From Hyphomicrobium_B sp001006785 (GTDB lineage Bacteria; Pseudomonadota; Alphaproteobacteria; Rhizobiales; Hyphomicrobiaceae), in contig NZ_CDHO01000003.1 in assembly GCF_001006785.1 (NCBI RefSeq), positions 558,001 to 622,000 of the forward strand: a stretch of DNA of 64,000 nucleotides. The letters run 5' to 3'. The notes beneath the pieces are model-generated. The model was not told the DNA's origin. It was given only the letters and a program-made list of their open reading frames with translations, and searched no databases. This document shows, in pieces, positions 53,692 to 62,690 of the stretch. Within the stretch, counting starts at the first letter, position 1. Every line of letters begins with the position of its first letter. The position numbers and the translations under genes are program-made.

Positions 53692-54386
53692 TCGAATACG
53701 GCAATCTGCTTTTGCACGCGGCGGTTCAACACTTCCGATGCCACGAGCGCCGCCATCGCAATTCCGATCGAAACGAGTGTCAGCCTGAGCGCCTGCCCTT
53801 CGCCGCCGGGCACCTGCGTATAGGTGTAGATGGCCGATGGGATCGTTTGCGTCTCACCGGGAATGTTCGAAACAAATGTGATCGTCGCGCCGAATTCGCC
53901 CAGCGCCTTCGCGAAGCAAAGAATGGCCCCGACGATGATCCCCGGCAGCGCCAACGGCAGCGTAACGAGAAAGAAAGTCCAAGTCCGGTTGGCTCCGAGC
54001 GTCCCCGCCGCTGTCTCCAGCCGCCGGTCGATGGCATCGAAGGAAAGCCGGATCGCGCGCAGCATCAGCGGAAAACCCATCACGCCGCACGCGAGCGCCG
54101 CACCGGTCCAGCGAAACGAGAACGACAGCCCGAAATAGTCGTAAAAGAACTTCCCCGCTGCCCCCTGCTTCCCGAACGTCAGAAGCAGCAGGTAGCCGGT
54201 CACGACCGGCGGCATCACGAGCGGCAAATGCAGAAAGCTGTCGAGCATGATTTTGCCCGGAAACTTCCACCGCGCCAGCGCATAGGCAGCAAGAACCGCG
54301 AACGGCACGGCAAAGATCGTCGCGACCGTTGCCACCCGAAGGCTCAGGAATATCGCAGTCCATTCGTCTTGAGAGAATCCAAGCAC
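53688..54386 (-). CDS. modB: Molybdate ABC transporter permease ModB
   Basis: The 232-residue permease has about five helices and the cytoplasmic EAA-type loop in LETAAGTLGANRTWTFFLVTLPLALPGI. FAKALGEFGATITFVSNIPGETQT is the ModB hallmark near the end. It is downstream of modA (33 bp) and overlaps modC by 4 bases. Confidence 0.94.
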   Translation of the reverse strand: MLGFSQDEWTAIFLSLRVATVATIFAVPFAVLAAYALARWKFPGKIMLDSFLHLPLVMPPVVTGYLLLLTFGKQGAAGKFFYDYFGLSFSFRWTGAALACGVMGFPLMLRAIRLSFDAIDRRLETAAGTLGANRTWTFFLVTLPLALPGIIVGAILCFAKALGEFGATITFVSNIPGETQTIPSAIYTYTQVPGGEGQALRLTLVSIGIAMAALVASEVLNRRVQKQIAVFE

Positions 54387-54419
54387 GACGCCAGTCCGCT
54401 GTTGTGAATACCGCGCGGC

Positions 54420-55232
54420 TTACTTCAGGATCGTGAAACCTTGCTTCGCAAACGCGGCCTGTCCTTCCGGCGACTTCAGGAATGCGATGAAAGCCTTTGC
54501 CGCGTCTGAATCCTTGCTCGCCGCAAGAACAGCGATCGGATAGATTATCGGCGGATGCGTGTCCTCCGGAAAGACGCCCACGATCTTGACCTTCGGTTCG
54601 GCCGCTGCGTCAGTCTCGTACACGATGCCGAACGGCGCCTCACCCTGGGCAACCAGAGCCAATGCCGCGCGCACGTTTTCCGCTTGCGCGATCTTCGCCT
54701 CGACAGCGTCCCAGACCCCGAGCTTCTTCAATGCCGCCGAACCATATTTGCCGGCTGGAACCGACTTGACGTCAGCCATGGCAAGGCGTCCGTCGCCGAG
54801 CGCATCGGCAAGCTTGAAACCCGGCTCGATTTTCAGTGACGCCGTGCTCGCCTGTGGCGCGATCAGCACGAGCCGGTTGCCGAAAAGATTGACGCGGGTC
54901 TCGTCATTGATGAGCTTCGCCTTGGCGACATAGTCCATCCAATCGAGATCGGCGGAAATGAAAATGTCGGCTGGCGCGCCCTGTTCGATCTGCTTCGCGA
55001 GAGCCGAAGACCCCGCGTAAGACGCAACGATTTTATTGCCGGTGTTCTTTTGATAGTCAGCGGACGCCGCATCCAGAGCCGTCTTGAGACTCGCCGCAGC
55101 AAAGACCGTCGTCGTTGTCGTCTCTGTTTTCTGAGCGACTGCGGGCGCCGACAGCAGCGCAAGCGCTAGCGCCCATGCGGCAACCATCTTGAACGGCGAA
55201 CGTGAACGAATCTGCCCTGCGAGCATCGGCAT
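54420..55232 (-). CDS. modA: Molybdate-binding protein ModA
   Basis: The 270-residue periplasmic binding protein has an N-terminal signal peptide (KMVAAWALALALLSAPAVAQ). FAAASLKTALDAASADY, SYAGSSALAKQIEQGAPADIFISAD and ALALVAQGEAPFGIVYETDA line the oxyanion site. The ATG at 55232 is preceded by AAAGGGTGAG; the longer frame to 55295 adds 21 residues that run into the likely operator. It is first in modABC. Confidence 0.94.
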   Translation of the reverse strand: MPMLAGQIRSRSPFKMVAAWALALALLSAPAVAQKTETTTTTVFAAASLKTALDAASADYQKNTGNKIVASYAGSSALAKQIEQGAPADIFISADLDWMDYVAKAKLINDETRVNLFGNRLVLIAPQASTASLKIEPGFKLADALGDGRLAMADVKSVPAGKYGSAALKKLGVWDAVEAKIAQAENVRAALALVAQGEAPFGIVYETDAAAEPKVKIVGVFPEDTHPPIIYPIAVLAASKDSDAAKAFIAFLKSPEGQAAFAKQGFTILK

Positions 55233-55250
55233 CTCACCCTTTGCGATAAA

Positions 55251-55272
55251 CGATATAGCCGGGAAGATATCG
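55251..55272 (-). promoter_or_regulatory. Candidate ModE operator upstream of modA
   Basis: CGATAT (55251-55256) and ATATCG (55267-55272) form an inverted repeat of 22 bp, 19-40 nt upstream of the modA ATG. Layout and AT-rich half-sites resemble the E. coli ModE box (24 bp, CG at both ends). The short ModE at 52544 is the likely partner. No experimental evidence is available from the sequence. Confidence 0.5.
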
Positions 55273-55337
55273 AGCCGCGCAGCGTTTGCAACCACATTCA
55301 GAAATGAAGCATATCGCAGAGGGGATGTTTCGGCAGG

Positions 55338-56339
55338 CTACGCTTTGAGGACGATTTTGCCGAAATGCGCCCCGCTTTCCATATGCTGCAAAGCTTGCGG
55401 AAGTTCCGCGAACGGGAACACACGGTCGATGACAGGCTTCAGTTTGTTTACGGTAATGGCGTCGTTCATGGCTTCGAACATGACGCGGCTGCCGACATAT
55501 ATGCCCTGAACCGTAACGCCCTTCATCACGACCGGAATGGGATTGACCGTGCCGCCGGTCAGCACGCCGATGAGGCTGATGCGCCCTCCGATCCGCACCG
55601 CTTCGAGCGATTGCGGCAATGTGCCTGCGCCGCCGACTTCGACGACATGATCGACGCCGCGGCCATTCGTCAGCGCACGTGCCTTCGCGCCCCACTCCGG
55701 CGTCGTCTTGTAGTTGATGAGTTCAGACGCACCCATCTCACGCACGCGCTCGAGTTTGGCATCGCTGCTCGACGTGGCGATGACACGCGCCCCCATTGCG
55801 TGCGCGAACTGCAGCGCAAAGAGTGAAACGCCACCTGTCCCTTGCACCAGAACCGTCTCTCCCGCAGCGAGCGCGCCTGACGTGACCAGCGCATGCCAGG
55901 CCGTGACGGCCGCGCACGGCAGCGTCGCGCCTTCCTCATCCGAGAGACCGGCCGGCACCGGCACGAAACCGTTGTTGTCGAGGATAACGTATTCGGCAGC
56001 GACGCCGGGAATTTCGCCGCCGAGCGCGCTCGCCGATTTTTCCGCTGCTGCACCGCCGCCGACCCATCGCTGCATGAATGTGCCTGCGACGCGGTCTCCG
56101 GGCTTCGCGCGCGTGACGCCGGGTCCAACCTCGACGACTTCTCCGACTCCATCAGAAAGGATTTGAAACGGGAACTTGAGCTTCGGCGCATAGATGCCGC
56201 GAACGACAAGCAGATCGCGATAGTTGATTGACCAGGCGCGCATCTTGACGAGAACCTGCCCGTGCCTGGGCGTGGGCCGCGGGATGTCCTCGAGCGCGAG
56301 CCCATCGATGCCGAAGCGCTTCAGCAGGAATGCTTTCAT
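55338..56339 (-). CDS. Medium-chain alcohol dehydrogenase / quinone oxidoreductase family protein
   Basis: The 333-residue NAD(P)-dependent MDR protein has SINYRDLLVVRGIY, GDGVGEVVEVGPGVT-like loops, LPCAAVTAWHALV and the cofactor motif VQGTGGVSLFALQFA. The structural-zinc Cys quartet of classical alcohol dehydrogenases is absent, so the zinc-free quinone-oxidoreductase group fits best. It lies 78 bp downstream of a MocR regulator on the same strand and may be co-expressed with it. Confidence 0.85.
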   Translation of the reverse strand: MKAFLLKRFGIDGLALEDIPRPTPRHGQVLVKMRAWSINYRDLLVVRGIYAPKLKFPFQILSDGVGEVVEVGPGVTRAKPGDRVAGTFMQRWVGGGAAAEKSASALGGEIPGVAAEYVILDNNGFVPVPAGLSDEEGATLPCAAVTAWHALVTSGALAAGETVLVQGTGGVSLFALQFAHAMGARVIATSSSDAKLERVREMGASELINYKTTPEWGAKARALTNGRGVDHVVEVGGAGTLPQSLEAVRIGGRISLIGVLTGGTVNPIPVVMKGVTVQGIYVGSRVMFEAMNDAITVNKLKPVIDRVFPFAELPQALQHMESGAHFGKIVLKA

Positions 56340-56417
56340 GGATCGCCTCCGAAGGTTTGCCGAAACCGGCCGGGCGACGATTATTCTGCCATTATGCAGC
56401 TTCGGCAACTACGCCTT

Positions 56418-57827
56418 TCATACGATTGCCTTTGAAGGCAGAACGGGCTGCGCAAGAAGCTCGGCCAACAGCTTTAACGCCTGCGTTAGCGACTCTCTGT
56501 CTCCAGCAACACCGAGCGAAATGCGAACCGCTTCCGGATGCGTTCGGGAAACCGCGAACTCCGAACTAGGTACGACAGCAAACCCGGCGCGTTCGGCATG
56601 ACTCGCCAAGTCCACCGCCCGCCAATAGGGCGGCATCATCAACCACACATGGTGACCGTGCGGATCGGATTGGTACGCAAACCGCCCGAGAAGCGATTGC
56701 GCGATCGCCTGGCGCGCCGTCGCCTCCTCGCGGATCGCCTTCCGGATATCATCGAGCCGCCCCGTCGTGATCCAGCGTGACGCGACCGCGGCGTTGAGTG
56801 GCGGAGCCATCAAATTCATGGCCCGCAGCACTCCGGCGAGACGCAAAGCTTGAGCGTCGCTCGGCACCAGCACATATGCGATCCGCAGCGCCGGAGTCGC
56901 GCATTTGGAAAGCGTCTCGATGTGCCACGTCAGCTCCGGTGCAAGATCCGCAAAGGAAGCCGGAGCGTCCTTGAGCAGCGACGAGTACGGATCGTCTTCG
57001 ATGATCGCAACACGGTATTCGCGCGCAATTCTCGCGATCTCACGCCGGCGTGCTTCCGGCAGCGTCGCTGTCGTCGGATTGTCGATCGAAGGAACGACGT
57101 AGAGCACCTTCGGTGGCGCACGCTCACAATGCTCTGCGAATGACTCCGGGATAATCCCATCTTCATCCATCGCGACCGGCTGCAGGACATATCCGCGCTG
57201 CTGCGCGATCGCCGTGAGGCCAGGATAGGTGACGAGACCGGCAGCAATGGTTTCGCCGGGCCTGACGAGGCAATCGCATACGGCGAACAGTGCGCTCTGT
57301 GCGCCGCTCGCGAGTAGCAGCGACGATGGCTTGACGTCCCCAATCCGCTCGCCGAGCCAGATCGCGCCAGCGGCACGATCCGGAACGCTGCCCGCGCTTT
57401 CCTGATAACGAAGATGCAGCATGCCCTGCTCGCTCGCGAGCAGATCTGCGATGGTCTCTGGAATGAGATGCCGAAGCCCCGCCGCTGCAGGCTGCGGAGG
57501 AATGTTCAGACTGAGATCGACGGCAGGCGCCGCAAATAGCTCGGACCCGCCACTCTCGAGACGGCGGACGAACGTGCCGCTCCCGACCTTTCCATCGATC
57601 AATCCCCGGCGGCGCGCTTCGTTGAACGCACGCGTCACCGTTGTCAGATCGACCCCCAAAGCCTTTGCAATCGCCCGCTGGGGCGGCAACCGGGAGCCGG
57701 GAGGGACGCGCCCCGCACGGATGTCCGCCTCGAGCGCATCGACGATGCCCATCGATTTCAGCTCGCCGCCTTCCGCCATGCGCGGACGCCACGAAGGCCG
57801 ATCCAAGATTTCTGGTTTCCTGTCCAT
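56418..57827 (-). CDS. MocR-type regulator (GntR HTH plus aminotransferase domain)
   Basis: The 469-residue PLP-dependent regulator. Residues about 25-95 are a GntR winged helix (RLPPQRAIAKALGVDLTTVTRAF). The rest is a fold type I aminotransferase domain with VPSIDNPTTATLP, IEDDPYSSLL and the PLP-lysine region IETLSKCATPALR. MocR proteins sense PLP or amino acids. Its start codon lies inside an 8-bp inverted repeat (57823-57849), so autoregulation and a very short or absent leader are likely. Confidence 0.9.
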   Translation of the reverse strand: MDRKPEILDRPSWRPRMAEGGELKSMGIVDALEADIRAGRVPPGSRLPPQRAIAKALGVDLTTVTRAFNEARRRGLIDGKVGSGTFVRRLESGGSELFAAPAVDLSLNIPPQPAAAGLRHLIPETIADLLASEQGMLHLRYQESAGSVPDRAAGAIWLGERIGDVKPSSLLLASGAQSALFAVCDCLVRPGETIAAGLVTYPGLTAIAQQRGYVLQPVAMDEDGIIPESFAEHCERAPPKVLYVVPSIDNPTTATLPEARRREIARIAREYRVAIIEDDPYSSLLKDAPASFADLAPELTWHIETLSKCATPALRIAYVLVPSDAQALRLAGVLRAMNLMAPPLNAAVASRWITTGRLDDIRKAIREEATARQAIAQSLLGRFAYQSDPHGHHVWLMMPPYWRAVDLASHAERAGFAVVPSSEFAVSRTHPEAVRISLGVAGDRESLTQALKLLAELLAQPVLPSKAIV

Positions 57828-57849
57828 ACACTAGACTAACATGTATGGA
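57823..57849 (-). promoter_or_regulatory. 8-bp inverted repeat over the MocR start codon
   Basis: TCCATACA (57823-57830) pairs exactly with TGTATGGA (57842-57849) over 11 nt. The MocR ATG is the reverse complement of 57825-57827, inside the left arm. The position suggests an autoregulatory operator. Confidence 0.55.
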
Positions 57850-58022
57850 TCAACTGCGCAAACGAGTTAGCTATAAAAATCACGAGTAATTGCGCGATTC
57901 TCAGAGCAACGGCTTTGCCACTGCGACACTATTCGCATAGATCATTTGTCGTAAACGCATACAATAAGCATACATTAGAAATTGTCTTTATGCGTGATCC
58001 CAGCCAGCGAAAGGAACTCCTG

Positions 58023-58442
58023 ATGTGCGCCGACCATGCTCATAAATGGCCAACCCTTTCTCCGATGAAAGTGGGCATCCGCGGACTGTGCCCCCGCTGC
58101 GGCAAAGGCAAAATCTTCGACGGCTTCCTCACGCTGAAAAAACAGTGCCCTGAGTGCGGTTTGGACCTCTCGTTCGCCGATCCCGCAGACGGCCCGGCGT
58201 TCTTCGTGATGTGCTTCGGATGCATTCCGGCAGCAGCGCTGGCATGTTGGATTGAAGTCGCCTTCGTGCCGCCGTTCTGGGTCCATTTGGTCACGAGCCT
58301 GCCCGCGATCCTGCTGACCTGCATTCCGCCGCTACGCCCGATCAAAGGCTGGCTCGTCGCTAGCCAGTATGTTCACAAGGCCGAAGAAGGCCGTCTCGTC
58401 TTCGCCGACAAAGAAATGCCGGCAGACGCCGCACATCGCTGA
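58023..58442 (+). CDS. DUF983 membrane protein with two zinc-ribbon Cys pairs
   Basis: The 139-residue protein has GLCPRCGKGKIFDGFL and KQCPECGLDLSFADPADGPAFFV, the hallmark of DUF983, then two membrane helices. Function is unknown; homologs often lie near respiratory oxidase genes, which are not seen here. The ATG at 58023 follows AAAGGAAC; an upstream in-frame ATG at 57990 has no ribosome site. Confidence 0.88.
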   Translation: MCADHAHKWPTLSPMKVGIRGLCPRCGKGKIFDGFLTLKKQCPECGLDLSFADPADGPAFFVMCFGCIPAAALACWIEVAFVPPFWVHLVTSLPAILLTCIPPLRPIKGWLVASQYVHKAEEGRLVFADKEMPADAAHR

Positions 58443-58455
58443 AAGAAGCAGCCTT

Positions 58456-58480
58456 AGGCGCCGGCGATTCCCCGGCGCCT
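58456..58480 (+). terminator. GC-rich hairpin after the DUF983 gene
   Basis: AGGCGCCGG and CCGGCGCCT pair perfectly (9 bp) around a 7-nt loop, 13 nt past the stop. It lacks a T run. The region 58481-58603 after it is AT-rich, with TATAGT at 58541-58546, and probably holds the promoter of the next gene, but no clear -35 element was found. Confidence 0.6.
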
Positions 58481-58603
58481 GTGGAAAAAGCGACAGCTCA
58501 CGATAAAGATCAAAATTAGTATTAACACTTTTGTATCAAATATAGTACCGAAGGCATCCGGGCGGTGCCTCCGACGGCGAACCTGCCAGAAAGCGGAGTT
58601 CGC

Positions 58604-60151
58604 ATGCATTGTGCATTCCTCCTCGCCATTGATCTGTTTCTTCTGATCACCGCGAATGTCATCGTCTTTTTCTTGAGCGTCGGCTTACATCCGGAAGCAT
58701 TCGCCGAAACTCTTGCCTACTGCGCGTTGACGGTGGCAATCGCGGTTCCCGTGCTTCTGGCATCAGGTCTGAATAGAACCGTCTGGCGATTCACGACGCT
58801 GCATGATTGCTCGCGCGTTGTCGTCGCTGTTTTGATGACGATGGCCATCACTGCCGCAGTCGCGGGCGTGCTCTCATATTTCCACGGCGCGCCTCAATTC
58901 ATGATTGCGCTCCAATTCCTGGTGATGACGGCCGCACTGGTCGGAATTCGCGCCTTGGCGCGGCTACGGTATGCCGGCCGCAGTCGCCGTCGAGCCAATC
59001 GCTCAACCTCTGAGCGCGAAGACATCCTCGTCGTCGGCGTCAACGCGGTGACCGGGCTATTTCTCCGATGCGTAACCGAAAGCGGTGGAAGCAACATCGC
59101 CGTCGCTGGAATTCTGTCTGAAAATCGCCGCCACCAGAGACGGAGATTAGGATCACACGCCGTGCTTGGGCGCCCCGGCGACATCGTGAAAATTGTGCAC
59201 GAACTGGATATCCACGGCGTCAAAGTCAATCGTGTCATTCTTGCTCAATCCTTCGACAGTTTAAGCAGGGGTGCGCAGGACGCCATCCTCAAAGCCAAGA
59301 CAGACCTGAACATACGCGTCGACACGCTGAATGAACGTTTGAGCTTCGATACTTCGGCGATGCCTTCGCCTAATTCCGCCATCAGAAAACGGAATGACAT
59401 TACAAGCGCGGCCGCAGCAAAACTTGAAGTGCCAACAGCCTATCTGCGCTGCAAGCGCATTTTCGATATCGCCGCTGGCACGCTGATCGGCATCTGCGTC
59501 GCGCCGGTGATGCTTCTTGTCGGAGTGCTCGTATTTTTCGATATCGGGCGACCGATAATATTCTGGCAACAGCGGCCGGGCGCGTTAGGCCGTCCAATCC
59601 GGATTCTCAAATTCCGCACGATGCGCGCGGCCCGGAGAGCTGACGGGCAGCTGCTGCCTGACACGCAGCGCCTTTCTCCCATCGGAAAATTCTTGCGCCG
59701 CATGCGCCTCGACGAACTACCGCAGGTCTATAATGTCGTGATCGGCGAGATGTCGATGGTAGGCCCACGGCCATTGTTACCCATCGATCAATCGCAACAA
59801 TTTCGCGGGCGTCTCGACGTGAAACCCGGGCTGACTGGCTGGGCCCAAATCAATGGCGGCCGACACCTCTCCGTCGACGACAAGGCGGTGCTCGACTTAT
59901 GGTATGCGAGGCACGCCTCGCTCCTCCTCGATTTGCGCATCCTTCTGAGCACGGCGCGAACGGTTCTCCTTGGTGAGCGCATCGATCAAAACGCCATTCG
60001 CGAGGCATGGCTCGCGCTCGGCGATACATCGAAAGGCGCGGCGGCCGAACGGCAATCAGATTTCAGTGCCCGAAAACAAACGCTCCGGTGGCCTGCCACT
60101 GTCAGCATTCAGCCACAGCCTACCTCGGCAGAAAGCGCTCAACCGCAATAA
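58604..60151 (+). CDS. Exopolysaccharide priming glycosylphosphotransferase
   Basis: The 515-residue protein has four N-terminal helices, a nucleotide-binding-like middle region and a C-terminal bacterial sugar transferase domain. KRIFDIAAGTLIGICVAP, ILKFRTMRAARRADGQ, LRRMRLDELPQVYNVV, MSMVGPRPLLP and KPGLTGWAQINGG are diagnostic. It transfers a sugar-1-phosphate to undecaprenyl phosphate to start a repeat unit. GCGGAG precedes the ATG at 58604. It begins the exopolysaccharide region at the right end. Confidence 0.93.
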   Translation: MHCAFLLAIDLFLLITANVIVFFLSVGLHPEAFAETLAYCALTVAIAVPVLLASGLNRTVWRFTTLHDCSRVVVAVLMTMAITAAVAGVLSYFHGAPQFMIALQFLVMTAALVGIRALARLRYAGRSRRRANRSTSEREDILVVGVNAVTGLFLRCVTESGGSNIAVAGILSENRRHQRRRLGSHAVLGRPGDIVKIVHELDIHGVKVNRVILAQSFDSLSRGAQDAILKAKTDLNIRVDTLNERLSFDTSAMPSPNSAIRKRNDITSAAAAKLEVPTAYLRCKRIFDIAAGTLIGICVAPVMLLVGVLVFFDIGRPIIFWQQRPGALGRPIRILKFRTMRAARRADGQLLPDTQRLSPIGKFLRRMRLDELPQVYNVVIGEMSMVGPRPLLPIDQSQQFRGRLDVKPGLTGWAQINGGRHLSVDDKAVLDLWYARHASLLLDLRILLSTARTVLLGERIDQNAIREAWLALGDTSKGAAAERQSDFSARKQTLRWPATVSIQPQPTSAESAQPQ

Positions 60152-60198
60152 CGTCTCATCTCCGGGCAACGATCTGCGAGCACACGTTTGAGACGTTA
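60149..60198. repeat. 10-bp inverted repeat between convergent genes
   Basis: TAACGTCTCA (60149-60158, beginning with the TAA stop of the priming transferase) pairs exactly with TGAGACGTTA (60189-60198) across 30 nt. It lies between two convergent genes and may serve as a bidirectional transcription barrier; no T run is seen. Confidence 0.45.
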
Positions 60199-60256
60199 CG
60201 GAAATGCATGTGCTCCCGCATCATCGCGCGTCGACAGACACACGCTTATCCGAATC

Positions 60257-61840
60257 TCAGTTGCGATCGATCGGCCATTCACCGTCGGCATACCAGAGCG
60301 CCCGTTGTCGAACAGGTTGAGGCGTGCGCGATGAGCGACGCGGAACCGTCCGCGATTTCGCCGCCGCCATTCCACGATCTGCTCGCCGAGCTCTCAACGG
60401 AGACACGAGCAGCCCAGCAGCAAATGCAAAGACAGCCATATTGGCCGATGTTCGTAGCGGATAATCGACAAGGGAGTGAGCAAGCAACAACCCGGTCGCG
60501 ACCGCCGCCGATCTCATCAAATTGCGATCGATGCGACGCGTATCATCTGTCTCCGCCGCAGTCCACGCCGCGATCCCTCGGCGCACCAGCCAAACGATGC
60601 ACACCGATAAAAGCAGAAGCCCCGGAATTCCAGTCTCGACCCACAACTCTAGAAGATCGTTGTGTGCGTGATTGACGTACGTCACCGCAATATCGGACGG
60701 CTTTTCGAACGTTTGATAAACCGGCACGAACGTGCCGAGACCCGAGCCGAACGGCATGTAGGCTTCTGCAGCAGAAATCGTATTTCGCACGATCGCAACA
60801 CGAGCATCCGAAACCGCTTCAGCTCCAAATCGGTCCAGGATTCGAAAAAGCGCAAACGGCGAGCACACCGCCACAACGATCGCGATCGCCGCGAGCAGAA
60901 ATTTCGACAAGTATCTCTGACCTCGTGCGCGGCGACCGCTCATCACAACAATGAAACCCGCCAACAATGCAACGACCGAGAGGAGCAAGCCGGCTCGAGA
61001 ACGCGCCATCAATTGCCCAGCCAGCAAGACGATCAAAGCCACCGCGAACACGGCAAAGGATGTGACCGTCTTCGAGTCGAACTTCTCCGTCCGCACTTCT
61101 GCCAACGCCTCCGCCGTCCCGAATAGCCAGCAGAGGCAGAACAGCATCGCCACATAGAGCAATGCTGCAAAATGATTTCTGTTCGCAAAGAACCCTACAG
61201 CTTCGCTCGTATTCGTGACCGTATAAAAGCGCAGACCGCTGTTCGGGCCACCCGCGACTTGCAGAAGGCCTAGAAAAACACTGACGACAGCGACCGCAAT
61301 GACGACAAGACTGACGCGCCGTCGTTGCTCGTAGCCGAGCGTCAGTACGGAGAGAAATATCGCAATCGGTGGCACTAGGCTAAGTGCGCTCATCCACGTG
61401 GCTTCCGGCGACACTGTGAGCGGAAACGCCGGCAATGGATCGCCTAGCAGCTCACACGTACTCACGATCGCGGATCGCCCGGGTAGCGACGCCCATATCG
61501 ATGGCGGCAACGGAACGAGTTGCAGCAACGGCAATGCAACGACCATCGCAAGTCCCCACAAAACCCATCGCACACTCGACGTTTCGCGAGACTCGATCAG
61601 TCCGATCAGGCCAAGCCAGAGCAGCGGCAATGTAATGATCTGCAAGACTGCGTCACCGAGAAAGCCGGCGCGCGTCGCTCCGCCAAGAACGACGGCAAGG
61701 AGGAGAACACCTGCAGTCAAATAGGAACTACGAATCCGCTCGATAACCACACGCGCGCCACCACGCTTGATACCGGAGCGCCGTATCGGCTGACGTACAC
61801 GTCCCCAGCGAGAGCGCAGCGATTGTCGGAAAGCCCGCAA
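60257..61840 (-). CDS. O-antigen ligase / Wzy-like polymerase family protein
   Basis: The 527-residue polytopic protein has about twelve helices. The large periplasmic loop carries YVNHAHNDLLELWVETGIPGL, the conserved Wzy_C motif. It probably polymerises or ligates the polysaccharide repeat. A basic N-terminus of about 30 residues may be over-called, but no later ATG is better. It converges with the priming transferase and follows the FecR-like gene by 13 bp. Confidence 0.88.
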   Translation of the reverse strand: MRAFRQSLRSRWGRVRQPIRRSGIKRGGARVVIERIRSSYLTAGVLLLAVVLGGATRAGFLGDAVLQIITLPLLWLGLIGLIESRETSSVRWVLWGLAMVVALPLLQLVPLPPSIWASLPGRSAIVSTCELLGDPLPAFPLTVSPEATWMSALSLVPPIAIFLSVLTLGYEQRRRVSLVVIAVAVVSVFLGLLQVAGGPNSGLRFYTVTNTSEAVGFFANRNHFAALLYVAMLFCLCWLFGTAEALAEVRTEKFDSKTVTSFAVFAVALIVLLAGQLMARSRAGLLLSVVALLAGFIVVMSGRRARGQRYLSKFLLAAIAIVVAVCSPFALFRILDRFGAEAVSDARVAIVRNTISAAEAYMPFGSGLGTFVPVYQTFEKPSDIAVTYVNHAHNDLLELWVETGIPGLLLLSVCIVWLVRRGIAAWTAAETDDTRRIDRNLMRSAAVATGLLLAHSLVDYPLRTSANMAVFAFAAGLLVSPLRARRADRGMAAAKSRTVPRRSSRTPQPVRQRALWYADGEWPIDRN

Positions 61841-61853
61841 CGCCTACACGGCC

Positions 61854-62360
61854 TTACGGACTGACGGGCGGAGAATCTCCGCCGCCACCGCCTAGCGCTG
61901 ACACAGCGACGACGACACCGCCGACCGCGGCTGCACCCAGCAGATACGGCATGAAGTCGATCTGCGGCGTTTGCGAAACGGCGAGCGTCTCCGTGCCTTC
62001 GATCCATCCGTCATACAGTGCTGACGACGTTGCATTTGACGCCGAACTCGAATTCGCGCCCGTTTCGACCGCGCCGGAACGACCCGTGGCGCACGGCGAC
62101 TCGGCTTCGACGGTGAACGACATCCCCATACCCAGATACGTCACGCAACCGTCGGAGAACGTGAGCTTCGCCGAGCTTCCCGCTCTGCTGACGAGCGTAT
62201 CTCCAACGACAACCTCGCGCGAACCGCGAACGGATTGGTAAGCTCCGTCGCGACTGAGCAGCACTTCACCGCTTTGAACGTCAAGGTTTGCTGCATGCAC
62301 CGTCGGCACGTTGGCGACCAGCAACAATCCGCCAGCGGCCAAAAAATTTCTGCGAATCAT
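61854..62360 (-). CDS. FecR-like secreted protein with C-terminal hydrophobic segment
   Basis: The 168-residue protein has a signal peptide (MIRRNFLAAGGLLLVANVPTVHA). A FecR-like beta domain follows (SGEVLLSRDGAYQSVRG, VGDTLVSRAGSSAKLTFSDG), then a Ser/Ala linker, a hydrophobic helix (MPYLLGAAAVGGVVVAVSAL) and a short Gly-rich tail. The C-terminal helix may anchor it. Its role is unknown; location suggests exopolysaccharide secretion or anchoring. The start at 62360 begins at the signal peptide. Confidence 0.7.
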   Translation of the reverse strand: MIRRNFLAAGGLLLVANVPTVHAANLDVQSGEVLLSRDGAYQSVRGSREVVVGDTLVSRAGSSAKLTFSDGCVTYLGMGMSFTVEAESPCATGRSGAVETGANSSSASNATSSALYDGWIEGTETLAVSQTPQIDFMPYLLGAAAVGGVVVAVSALGGGGGDSPPVSP

Positions 62361-62690
62361 TCGATGCCACCCCACAAAAAGCCAACGCATCATAATAGCA
62401 CATAAGATTCATTTAAACATAATCCATTGTCCTCATCGCTTCAGGGTAAAAAAGATACACACGCAAATTTTCGTACTCCAGACAACATCTATTTGGGCAA
62501 GAAGAAAAATGCAAAAATCATAATAATATGTTGTTTTAAAAGAATATTTCTAAATACAGAATTGCAGTTCTGGCTACGTCCATTGAAGCATCTCAACCGC
62601 GAGGGTCGTCTTGACATGACACAAAAGCAAAATAGTACGTTAAGACTAGTCTGAATTTTAGTGGTGGCAGTTCGCGATGAGTTCCACACC
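62361..62690. other. AT-rich divergent regulatory region
   Basis: About 330 bp between the divergent FecR-like and CpsB-like genes. The part 62400-62660 is strikingly AT-rich for this chromosome, with A/T runs near 62450-62560 and a small hairpin AGAA...TTCT near 62560. TTGACA occurs at 62611-62616 but no good -10 follows at 17 bp. It probably controls the exopolysaccharide export genes. Confidence 0.5.

Noticed and set aside
62617..62655. 12-codon leader peptide before the CpsB-like gene
   Set aside because: Very short, with no ribosome site or attenuator structure to support it.
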